64,000 bases of DNA from Setophaga petechia. Its lineage: Eukaryota; Chordata; Aves; Passeriformes; Parulidae. Location of the stretch: positions 40,175,291-40,239,290 of the forward strand of contig JANCRA010000003.1 in NCBI GenBank assembly GCA_024362935.1. Direction: 5' to 3'. The notes beneath the pieces are model-generated. The model was not told the origin of the DNA. It did no database searches and saw only the letters and a list, made by a program, of their open reading frames with translations. Positions 36,430-47,687 of this stretch are shown piece after piece; the stretch's first letter is position 1, and every line of letters begins with the position of its first letter. The position numbers and the translations under genes were made by a program.

Positions 36430-36995
36430 CAGACCCGTGCCGTGTGCCACGGTGACTCTTGGGGACGCAGGGCCGGCGCTGCCCGGCGCCCCGCAAGGTC
36501 GGGACTGCCCGACGCCCCGCCGAGGGCTGGGGCTGCCCGGTGCCCGCCGAGGGCCGGCGCTGCCCGGTGCCCGCCGAGGGCCGGCGCTGCTGGGCCCGGT
36601 GCCCCGCAAGGTCGGGACTGCCCGACGCCCCGCCGAGGGCCGGGGCTGCCCGGTGCCCGCCGAGGGCCGGCGCTGCCCGGTGCCCGCCGAGGACCGGCGG
36701 TGCGGCCCCCGCAGTGCGGGGCGCGGCCGCGCGGTGGCGCTGGGCACACGGCGGTGTCCCGGCCCGGGAGGGAGCGCGGGCAGCGGCGCCTCCCGCCTCG
36801 GCAGCGGGCCCGGCCCTCGGGCTGCGCTGCTCGCACGGGACAGGCCGGCAACCCCACCTGGCCTGTGCCCGGCCCTGAGCGGAGATTTCTGCCAAATACA
36901 CCCGCAAGCGTGTTTGCCTTGCAGGGGAGACACGGCCGGCTGGCTCGGGAGGGAGCCGGTGCCCCGCTGCGGGACTGTTGAGCATTCCTGGGATG
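36430..36995 (+). promoter_or_regulatory. Intergenic CpG island built partly of minisatellite
   Basis: Very GC-rich, CpG-dense sequence with sharp edges. Its first half is the tandem array at 36484-36715 and its second half is non-repetitive. A good splice donor (TTGG|GTAAGA) lies at 37001/37002, just past the island on the + strand. It could be an orphan CpG island with its own non-coding transcript, or simply an expanded GC-rich repeat. Long open frames on both strands here follow from the composition and repeat periods and do not indicate a protein. Confidence 0.45.
36484..36715. repeat. GC-rich higher-order minisatellite (27-bp units in 113-bp blocks)
   Basis: Two blocks with a 113-base period: the CCGCAAGGTCGGG landmark is at 36491 and 36604. 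Each block contains 27-base units opening GCTGCCCGGTGCCCGCCGAGG, starting at 36532 and 36559, with a diverging third from 36586, and at 36645 and 36672, with a diverging third from 36699. Near-identity between the blocks suggests recent duplication. Confidence 0.92.
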
Positions 36996-37001
36996 CATTG
37001 G

Positions 37002-40000
37002 GTAAGATAGGAATGTGGCTGTGTACATTTATGAGACCTCCTCCCAAGCCCCGTTTCCAGGCGAAGTGAGTTGAAGGTGGAGCACAAACCGCGAAGGAAG
37101 GGCTGTCCTGGTTCCCTCTGTGTCCTTAGGAGTGCAGTGTGGCCACAGCCACCCCTTCCCATCCCCAGGGGTAAACCAGCACCCTTTCTGCAGTACTGTC
37201 CTGACATGGTGCCTGGGACGTCTAGAGCAGAGTTTCTAAGCATGAAGCTATTGCTTTAAAGCGATTTCTATTTCTCTTTGAAAGGACTTCTGCAGTGTTG
37301 ATGATCAAGGTGCAGCTGACATCCTGCAGCATCCCCCACAGCCTCAGGTCTCTTGGGTGCTTCCCCCTCTCTGGAGACAGGAGCAAAGGCTTGTTTCCCT
37401 TTGGACCTGGAGATTTCAGCTGTGCTAATTGTCCTTTGCAGCAGTTAGCTCAGCTCCTGGGGTGGCCAGGTGGTCAGCACAATTTGCTCAGAAACAAAGG
37501 AGAAAACAGCTGTAGTGGTAAGCAGTTTCTGCACGGGTCCAGCTTTGGGCACTCACTCTGTTTCTGCCATTTCAAACAAGATGAGTAAATTATGCTCCCC
37601 TGCAAGGCTGCTTTTAGCCCTCAACCGGTTCACAGACATGTCCTTTCTTCTCCTGCCATTTAACTGGGGGAATTTTCCCCCTAGGGAGGCCTTGGTGCCC
37701 CTTTCTTTTGCCATTTATGAAGCCTTCCTTCAGTGGTGATTGTAATGTCCTTGTTTTCCTGATGGGCTGGCACTGAGCACGGCTGCAGCAGTGGCTCAGA
37801 GGCTCAGGCAGTGATACTCTCCTCCCTGGTGAGACAGGACAAATACAGCCTGCTTGGGAAATGGCAAAGGGGAATGCTCTCTCCTTTCCCAGCTGGCCAC
37901 GGAGGCAAAAGGGAGCAGATTCATGTGGTGCCTTCAAAGATGACAAATTCCTTGTAGGGAGGGAGTGTAATGCTCTCAAACGAGCTGTAATCACATGAGC
38001 AGCAAGGATGCTGATGCCCCCCCAAATGCATTCAGTGAATCATTCCAAGTGCACCACTCTGGGGTTCTGAAGTCCTCTTAATGCTCTGCCAAGGAGGCTG
38101 CTCCTCCTGCGTGCCAGCATTAACAGAAAGGAAGCTGCATGGGCTGAGGCCATCAGGATCAGCAGCTTTCCCTCTTCTGATTACAGCTCCTCTCTGCAAA
38201 AATGAGCTGCTGAGAGTAAGGCATTTCCAGGCTTCATGTTTCTGTGTAGTGAACTTTGTGGCTGACAAGAGCAGAGCAGTTTTACCCACACGGAGTGTAG
38301 GGACAGCCCTGTGCCCTGGCAGGGCCTGATCCTGCTGCCGGCAGCTCTCTCCCAGCATTGGGACAGCAGCAGCCAACCCTGCCCCCCTGCAGTCCCAGAT
38401 GTCACTTTGATGGCTGTCACATGTGTCCCTGGCAGCCATGGGGGGAAGGGGAAGGGTCACACTGAGCCCCTTGCACCCCTGGGGTCAGAGGCAACCAAAG
38501 CAGGCACTGACACTGGGGTGCAGAGGTGTGGGGTGATGCTTTATAGTTCTGCCCTTATGTGTGTGTGTGTGTACACCTGCAGATCTCCTGCCACGCTGGA
38601 GTATTTCCATTGCCCACAGAAACCCTTACAGGTGAGGTTTGTATTTCTTTCTTTTCTCAGAATGGCTGGAGCCCCTTTATCCCAGAAGTCTGACACCAGA
38701 AAAATGTGCTTGATCCTTCCAGACTCATCCTTCCCCTTTCCCTCCAGAGTTCCTTCCTGTTTAACACCCTTTTTACCCTCCCAAGCAGTCTTTACTGGCT
38801 AGTTGCTTTCCCATGTTGTTTTACATGCTTTGTTCTTTGCTGTCCATTTTGGGATGCAAAATTAAGCAGTGATGACCTGAAATGTGAGGCTCCAGGCTCA
38901 GGTTTTGAACTTCAGCTGCTATCTTCACTCCTGGAGGATGTCAGCTCAGTTCCCTCCAGACTGAAATAGCAGCTAATCTCACTACAAAATGACATCTCCA
39001 GGCATGTTCCTCCACACCCAGCTCTTGTGGTTCTTCTCTTGCATGTTATTCCTCTGTTTTATACTGAGCATCATCAGGACCTATTTTATATTCCCCTAAA
39101 TTAAATCTTGTCCCATTTAAATGTTCCCAACTGTCTAAGATATCCCAGGCTAATTCACATTTTGTCCTTGTGTTTTCCATCCGTCTTCCATCATTGTTCC
39201 ACAAACATGATCAACATTATAATTTATTTCCTTTTCCTCCTTCCTCCCTCTCCCACCGCCCTTTTCCAGGTTTTTAATAGCAGCCAGTTAAAGGCTGATG
39301 TGCTCTTTCCTCTGCTGAATGCCTCGTGCTCTGTGGAGGGGCTCATGAATGATTCAGTTGTTTAGGCTCTAGCTGGCAGTTGTGGCAGGATTACTCAAAA
39401 AAAACATTTGAGGTTTGTCTACAGTTCCAGATTGAAAAATCCTGAACCCCAAAACAGTGAGCAGAGCCCTACATCATGAAACAGTGAAGAAGGTTGCATA
39501 TGTATTAAATACATTTTTCACATGTATTTTACAGTTCACTTACCACAGGTAATGTGACAGGATCAGGCTATTAAAATCGCAGTTACAACAAATGTGGGCT
39601 CTTGGCCCCCTTTACACCAAAAAACCAACTCTGCCTTCAGGGAGTGAACTGAATTTAAACAGACGTGGGCGAGGAGAGAGCATTTCACAAGCAGAGCAGT
39701 GCGTTGGTGGGGATGTGGTTACGGCTCTGACTGGAATACAGGAGTTGTGTCCCCTGTCTGCCTGGATGCTTGAGGACACCTCTTGTACCAGGGCTTTTGG
39801 CAGAGCTCATGACCCCTTTGGTGAGATGAGCAGCTCAGATTTTGCTGGTGCTGGTGCTGGGTGGGAATGGTGGAGCAGACAGCAGTGCAGTAAAAGTCCA
39901 TCCTGCACCTCCTGAGGGAGACCTGAGCTCCTTCTCACCTTTGAGCCCCCCACCATGGCCTGCTCAGCACGATGGACAAATGAATTCCTAGCAGTTTTTC

Positions 40001-42163
40001 CTTTTCCTTGTCATCTTAGATTGAAAACTTCCTTTTAGTGCCTGTTCAAGCTGTGCCAAGCTCCACAGAGTCCCAGCTGCGACTGCATCTCTTCAGCTCT
40101 GCCTGTAATGTAAGTAACAATAAAAATACAGCTCCTAAGGAGTTATGACAAAACTGCTGAACTCTGATGGCACTCCGCTTCTAAAACCATTCTGGTTTAG
40201 AATCACTCATTTTTTTCTGGTTTCACATAGCCTGGAGCTCAGAGTAAACTTGTTTCTGTTCTTGCAGGCAGGAGTTTCTGGAATGTGGGTGCAAATAGCT
40301 TCTGCTCTCCATGCACTGCTGCTCTTTTTTCACTGCTTTAGGATTCAGAGTCTTTCTCAGAGACAGGGTCCAAGGATGCTGCTCGTCTCCCTGGGAAGGA
40401 CCAGGTGCTGCCAGCCTGTGGGTTAACTGGCAGCAGGAACTAGGCTGGAGCAGAGAGGGAGTTTGGGGAGAGGGAGCCAGTTCCTGTTTCACCTGCTTTG
40501 AGCCAGTTCAGGGGAACAAGTTCACCATTCTGGTCCAGTTTTTAATACCACTTTTCCCCAGGAACAGGTCTTAGAGGAGGCAACAAGCCACAGCCCCCTC
40601 AGGTGCTCCCACCTGCCCCACACACAGACCCTGCAGGTAGGGGGAGCCTGGCTGACATCACCTTCTGGGCAGGGGTCAGGAGCAATGGGCTGTAATTAAA
40701 GCAATTATGGTTTTAATAAGGCATAATTGATGTAATGGCTTTTTTTTTTCCCAGTCTACGTCCTGGATAACTTTAAAACCAACCTCTGAGCTTATTTTTG
40801 AGGCTTGTAGGAGGCAAACGTTCACCCATTATTTCCTCCTAATTAATGCCGTCCCCAGTCCCGCTACAGGTGGCAAGGAGATGCCCCTGGTTGCTCTAAA
40901 TGAAGTCATTTGGTGCCTGAGGGTTATTGGAAGGCTTGAAGCTACTCCCCAGCATCTCTTTGCAGGGCTGGGTCTTCCCTTCTGCTCCTCTAGTCCAGGA
41001 GAGGGGCTTTGGCACCAACCATGTTGGTGGCAGGTGGAGAACCACCATCCTTCCCCCTGGGGCAGCCTGCAGGATGAGCTCTGTGCTGATAGAGGCCAGG
41101 AAGCCTGGTGGGCTTAATTTGGGGCTCCAGTTTGCAGCACTGACAGAGCTGAGGCTGGGGAATCGCCTGGAAGTGAGGTCAGCCTTAGACCTGGTGCTCC
41201 CAGCTCTTGAGTTCTTTGTGGTGGCCCAGATCTTGGTGGGAATGCTTCTTCCCACTGGGAAGCTGGCGACAGCTGCCCTCTCCCTCAGGCCTCCTTGCAC
41301 CAGTTGCAGGGGCAGCTTGGTGGTGACCCTCGGGAAGGGGCATCTGCCAGAGGCTGGGGATGAGCAGCAGAGGCAGGACCAGGCATGTGGCACCTGGCCC
41401 AGCACCCTGTTCCCGAACTGTCCCTGATGGTTGCTGAGGAGCACCGCAGCCACACTCTCCTGCCCTCACAGCCAGCTCCCAAAAGCATCTCAGCTCTTTC
41501 TAGACATCCAGCCCCAGTCATCTGGTGGGATTAAATCCAGCCTGTATTACATCTCCCTAAAAGTTTCCTGGGGACCTGGGGCTCAGCTGCTCCCTGGAGT
41601 AGCATCTCACGGTGTCTCAGTAACTCAGGTACCAACATGACTTTAATACAACTTTTTAAAGTGTGCATTTGTATCTTGTAAGCCCTTGAGTACAGCAGAG
41701 TCCCTTTTATATTGAAATTCAGGATTCTCAATAACATTTTATTATGAGGATTGCTATTTTTGGAATTGCTGTTACTCTGTTATGAGCAAGGCACCTTACA
41801 TCCTTCAATATGAAATCATTAAGGGCACAGCAGAGTTCATTACAGGGGCATTTCTCTGGATTAAGAACAAATCAATACCACACACTAATATCACAGCCTG
41901 CTACCTGACTTTGGTTGCAAATAGCACATCCAGAGGCAGATGCTCTTCTTTTGGCCTCTTGTGCTCTTCTTCCAATATCTTACTTACTGTTTTCCCCCAA
42001 GCTGTTGTGATGGATTTATAAGCAAACAAAATCCAAAGGTTGTTTTTTTTTTGAGCTACCTGAATATTGTAGCTTTTAAAATAAAGAAGAAAGAAATAAC
42101 CAGCTTAAGTTTGTGATATTGCAATAACCACATATGCAATATGATTTCCCTGCTTCTGGAACT
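37002..42163. other. Intergenic sequence, no gene recognised
   Basis: Contains a short GT run (about 38560-38571) and unremarkable unique sequence. Around 40900-41450 both strands are open for about 500 bases (166 and 185 codons) without any recognisable domain. No RNA gene was seen. Confidence 0.5.
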
Positions 42164-42546
42164 TGGGTGAGGGAGCTGAGGTTGTTTTGCCTGGAGAAAA
42201 GGAGCCTCAGGGGTGATCTTATCACTCTCCACAACTGCCTGGAAGGAGGCGGTAGCCGGGTGGGGATTGGTCTCTTCTCCCAGGCAACCAGCAACAGGAC
42301 AAGAGGACACAGTCTAAAGCCGTTCCAGGGGAGATTCGGGTTGGACAAAGGGAGGAATTTCTTCACAGAAGGTGATTAGACACTGGATTGGGCTGCCCAG
42401 GAAGGTGGTGGGGTCACTGTCCCTGGAGGTGCTTAAGGAAAGACTGGATGTTGCGCTCAGTGCCGTGATCCTGTTGACATGGGGTGTTCAGTCACAGGTT
42501 GGACTTCATCCTCCTCACAGATCTTCCAACCTAATTGATTCTGTGA
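42164..42546 (+). mobile_element. CR1 LINE, 5'-truncated 3' end
   Basis: The sequence follows the familiar 3' region of bird CR1 elements. In order it has 'gagggagctgagg', 'gcctggagaa', 'ggtctcttctcccaggcaac', 'ttggac...ggaatttcttcacagaagg', 'gggctgcccaggaaggtggtgg', 'tccctggaggtgctta' and 'cttccaacctaattgattctgtga'. It is truncated at the 5' side with no reverse-transcriptase region, and it lacks the usual terminal repeats of ATTCTATG beyond one degenerate unit. It is non-coding and long inactive. Confidence 0.9.
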
Positions 42547-45500
42547 GCCCCCTGGATGTACAGAAGGGAGTGAAAACCAGAAGTTCTCTCTGGTTATGTT
42601 TAGCTTATCCCATTTAGAGTTTAGAATGAGTTTCAGATGGCTTGAGTTAGGAATGTGCCTGCAGAGGTGGGATGGGAGGGGAAAAGGATGATAATTTTTA
42701 AGAAGTCTCCAATAGAAGGAAGAACTCTGCTGTCCAGGTATCCCCTGGAGAATTTCCTTCTTTTGTAGAGATGTGCCCTGGTTGAGATGTGGAAGCAGTT
42801 TGAGTTTTTTGGCCTCCCGGGCATGCTTCCCTGGCTGGGGGCAATGGGGGTGAGAGTAAACACTTCACCACTGTTGTGATGAGTCTGGGCCAGTTTGGCC
42901 ACCATGAAGGACCTTCAATCAGGCAGTGCATGACCACCTTGGTCCTGGGTGGAGGCTCCAGCTTTCTTCTGGACAACCCAGATCCCAGTCCTGGACCTGT
43001 CCTAAAGCAAGTTTGCCCACTGATGGTTTGAGATGAAGGCAGGATAAAAGGGGTTTAACTGGGGGATGCCAGGATGGCAGGAATCACCAGGTGCCCTGGC
43101 TGTTGCTCAAACCCCAGGAACCATTTCCCAAGATGTCTCTGGCTGTAGCTGAAATGGGAGTTTGTCCATGGTGCTGCTCCCAGCTCCTGCAGCACCACAT
43201 CCATTTGGTTCAGTAGCAGCTGAGGTCGCTGACATGAAAGCTGCCATGGCCAATGGCATCTGTTTCTCTTTATTTATTAGAAGCAATTTTTCATCAGTGG
43301 AATTTAATTATTAGTATTCTGCTTTTTAAAATGTTGCTTAATGGAGGAAAGCAGCCATTTGTCTAGGCTGCATTTGATGCTGAGTGGATCCAAAGGGGCT
43401 TTTCTTTAAGCTGTTTTGACAATAATATTAAAAAAAAATCAAGTTGGTGAAGTGTGGAGCTGTAGGCCATCTTTGTAATGATCTGAAGCACTCAAGCCCT
43501 TATTAACTTAATGCTTTCATTTACTAGCTCATTCCTGGAGGAAGACCTCCTAGTCAAACTGCTATTGCTTTTTAAAAAAACTAAAGTCAGTAATTGCTTC
43601 AGCTGCACATCTCATTACAAGGAAAGGCCTACAGCCTAGAGCAGCACACATCTGATTTTTGTTTTTAAATTTTCTGGGGGAATTTCAGCAAAACCTCTTG
43701 TTATACATCCTGCCCAAGCGTTAGCCATTGCATTGCTGCCTATACATTTATAAACTCAACTGTAAGAGTTCTGAATTCCCACTCTCTTTGGAAATGGGAG
43801 GCTCGAGGACTTGGCTGTACCTGTTGTGGCATTGGGGAGGAGCTGGGTAGAGCCCATCAGCTGGTGGGCAGGGGCTGCTCAGTGCTGGGAGGAGCACATC
43901 CCCTTTCATCAGGGCAGCCTTTAGCCCTGAGTAGGGGCCACTGCTCTGATTACCCTCCACCCCCTTGTTCCATGAAGTGGATGTTTCTCCCTCCTATCAC
44001 TGCCTGGGAAGGAGCACACTTTAACACACACTGCTGGAAGGAAGACTTCATTAAAAAGGAAAAAAAGAAGGAGGGAGGCACTTTAAGGCAGCTTTCAGTA
44101 AACAGCTGGGGATAATTGGTCTTTAGCTGTGTTCTTATAAACCTTCTGGATTTCTGGGTACAGTGATGCTGCTGATCTCTAAGTCGTTGCAAAGGCTCAG
44201 GGCAGCAGCTTTCCATCAGCAGCGGGCTCTGCTTAGTGTCAAAAAGTGATTTTTAAAAATCTAACTAAAAAATATTTCATTAGCATTTGAGGATATATGA
44301 TAGGGGTTGCTGATAAGGATGCAAGAAGACATCAGGGGTTGGGTGAGGTTAGGCTACTCCTTGTTGCTCATCTCTGATGGTTTCTGAAGAGTGGAATGTG
44401 CCATTCCAGTGGTTCTGAAAGGGAAACAGGCATTGTGCTGGTTGCTCAAGGCTCACATTAACGAGGCTGTATGTTCTTGTCAAGGCCTGTCCCTGAGCAC
44501 ACACCATGAGCTGAAGCCTTTTTCTGTCTTTGAAAGACATGAGCAATGATGTTACATGGAGATGGGCAAAGGGAGTCTCTGCTGCTGCTGTGGATCAGCC
44601 TGGAGAATGCAAAGAGAGAGTGGAATAGGATGGAGCCAAAGACCTCAGGAAAGATTCCCAATGAGCTTCATGCACTTGGAATGAGTCTCTGGAGAGATGT
44701 TGGCAAGGAAAGTGACATTTAGGTAATCTCTGAAGAAATTCAAAGCTTGTAGATACAGCTGTGGAGAACCACTAGAAAATGTGGAAAGCAGCAGCTCATG
44801 AAAGGTCAGTATCTAAAAGTGGGTGCTGAGCACAGCTGTCCTACTCCTGGCACTGATTTATTTAAACTTACTTAATTTCTTGGAGTTCTCCAAGTAGACT
44901 TGCTTTTAAAAGAAGGAGATCTGATTTCCAAAGAGACAGTATTCAGTATTTATTCCTCCTAGCTCTAAATCCAGCCTGTGTGATGGGCAGTGTGTTATTT
45001 CAAAATCATCGGTGCCCACGGAAAGGCTTGACCACAGCCTTTTCCACTTGCTTTATTAACTGCCAGGGATCTTGAGCTCCCTGAAGTCTGTGGGCTTTTA
45101 GCTTTTTGTCAGCTGTTCTATGCCTTTCTTTGATCTTTAGTTGTTCATCTTCTAAAGAGCAGGGAATAATGAACCCATTTTATTAAAACACTTACATTGT
45201 ATTTGGGAGGGATAAAGAAGGGCTTTCCTGCATAGATTGTCTGGCTTGGCTGTTACAAGACTCAGTGTTAAACACAGGAGCAGCTGTATCCTGAGAGTAA
45301 TTATGGGGAAACCTGTGTGGTGCTTGGGATTACGTGGCTTCACCCCTGCTACCTGTGCCCTACAGCACAAGAGAAGGTGTAGCTCACCACAAAGGATGAC
45401 TGACAGTCTGGAAGATGTGTCTTTGTGGAGAAGGAGAAATTGTATTAGGGGTGCAAACCCTAACATTTTCTGCATGACTTGGCTCCACATTCCCTATATA

Positions 45501-47108
45501 TTTTTGGAAGGGAGTGTGAAGGAGAAAGCAATGAGGGTTTAAAAAAGACCTACTCCCATATGACTGTTGTGCTGCTTCCAAACACCAGCCTGAAGAAAAG
45601 CCTTGCAGCTGCCCCTCAGTGGCAGGAGTCACTGCAGCCAAAGGTAACTTCTTACCTTTTATTTTCCTCCGTGGCCTTATGTGCTAGAGGTGCACATGGT
45701 TGAAGTCTGCAGCAAGATCTGAAAGTTCTTTGAATGCCTAATGCTTGGGCACCTCAAACAGCGTTTCTTCGCAGAATTTAACAAAATGAATTAATCCTGG
45801 ACACCTGAGTGGTGTAGGGCACCACAGGTTACCAGGTCATTTTGAGTCACACTGAAGTTAATGAAAAGACTCCAACAGACTTCAGTGGGCGACACATCAA
45901 ACTATCCAGCATGGCAGAGCCAAAGGCTTGACCACATGCTCCCTGTCCTGGGTTTTCAGACATCTTTATTGTGCTGTCCCCACTGAGCAATTAAAAAGGC
46001 TTTCTCACTGGCTGGAGAAACTGAATAAAAATTGAGGCTGAAAGCAAAGCCACAATGTAAATCATGGTGCAAATGCACTGAAGGGGAAAGCAAATCTATG
46101 TTCATATTCTGGGCAGTCAGAGCCAGGTGAAAGCAACATTGTCTTGGAGATGTCTCAATTGAGAAGTTTCAGTAATAAGAAAATCTTGCTGGCTAATTGA
46201 GCTCAAGTGGATGTACATGGGTCTGCTCTGAGAGGAGTCAGAGATCCTATTTTCTTTCCAGGATCCATACTGAAGTTAGAAACTATTTGGAATTACACTG
46301 AGGAAAACTATTTTTCTATTTTTACTATTTTTACTATTTTTCTAGAGGAAAATAGGCTATTTGGTTCTGGTTTTGTTTGCTCCTTTTTTTGTCATGGAAA
46401 GAATTGATTTTTCTTCTAGGGCCATTTGCAGGGAAAGAGGTAGCTCCTGTTCTGGATTCTCACAGATTATTTTCAGTGAAATGCAGCTTTGTAGCCACGG
46501 GGCTAGTTAGACATCTTGATGGAAATACACTGTTATGAGGGTCTGTGTAATGGTTTTAATCAGGATTTTGAGAGTTTTCATATTTCTTCATATAGACAAG
46601 AAACATATACAAGAAGTCAGAGTTTAGTATCTAATTCCAGACTGCATTTAGAGAGAAGTCATGGGAAGAACAAAAGCCCAGCACATATCTCTCAGTAAAT
46701 CACCCTGGGGCGAGACCCTCACTAGAGGACGTTTTTCAGAGCAAAATTCCTTTTGAGATATAAACCCTGAAGCTCATTACAGATCAGCACAAAAGCATTT
46801 CACTTCCTTCCTGCAGATGGACTCAGAATTATGATCAAGAGGGTTTTTTTGTTTAAGATTGTCATTTCAAGAAACGTAAAGCTTTCCAAGCACACACAGC
46901 TTGGTGCTGATGCTCCAGGTTGAAGCAGGAGGCTGAGCTCCCTAAGCAGCTCCTCTGTACTTCCATGACCTCAGCTCCCACCGTGTGTCACAGGCACTGC
47001 TTCCTTATTCTGGGATGAGTGTGATGTGTGAAGGGAGGCTGTGGCTTGGGTGACAGAGGGTCTTCTGCCACACTTCTGATTATGCCTGCTTGCTTTCCCA
47101 ATGCTAGG
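42547..47108. other. Intergenic sequence, no gene recognised
   Basis: AT-moderate unique sequence with short simple tracts (for example a repeated 'atttttactatttttctat' stretch near 46310-46345). No coding exon, RNA gene or further transposon could be supported. Confidence 0.5.
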
Positions 47109-47687
47109 TGTGCTGGCTTTGGCTGGGCTACAGCTAATTCTCTTCACAGTGGCTGGTATGGGGCTGTGGTTTGGATTTGTGCTGAACACAGGGTTAATAA
47201 TACAGAGATGTTTTTGTTATTGCTGAACAGGCTCACTCAGAGCCAAGGCCTTTTCTGCTTTTGGTACTGCCATGCTGGGGAGGAGGATGGGAGGGTGGGA
47301 GGAGACTCAGGCAGGACAGGTCCCCAACTGGCCAAAGGGATGTTCCAGACCAAATTATATCAGTATTTAAAGTGGCGGGGAAGAAAGGGGGAAACATTTG
47401 GAGTGATGCCATTTGTCTTCCCAAGAAATTATTACACCTGATGGGGCCCTGCTCTCCTGGAGATGTCCAAACACCTGCCTGCCCATGGGAAGCAGTGAAT
47501 TAATTCCTTGTTTTGCTTTGCTTGTGTGAGCAGCTTTTGCTTTCCCTATTAAACTGCCTTTATCTCCACCCACAAGTTTCCAGCTTTTACCCTTCTGATT
47601 CTCTCCCCAGAGAGAGTCATTCCTGCTGGTGGGAAATGGGGGAGTGCCTTTGTGGGGCTTGGTTGCTGCTGGAGTTAAACCATGTTA
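47109..47687 (+). mobile_element. Solo LTR of an avian ERVL-type endogenous retrovirus, plus orientation
   Basis: It begins TGTGCTGGCTTTGGCTGGG and runs through the same block order as the 11.0-11.8 kb element read on its minus strand. A TATA-like GTATTTAAAG lies near 47363-47372 and an ATTAAA poly(A)-type signal at 47548-47553. It ends in GAGTTAAACCATGTTA, where the terminal CA has decayed to TA. There is no internal retroviral sequence downstream and no matching target-site duplication. It is a more diverged relative of the first LTR and lacks the U3 tandem array. Confidence 0.8.

Noticed and set aside
36292..37243. Long open frames on both strands (up to 308 codons) over the 36.5-kb island
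   Set aside because: They arise from a GC-rich tandem repeat. The 27-base unit has no stops and is a multiple of three, so every frame stays open. The translations are repetitive and not protein-like.
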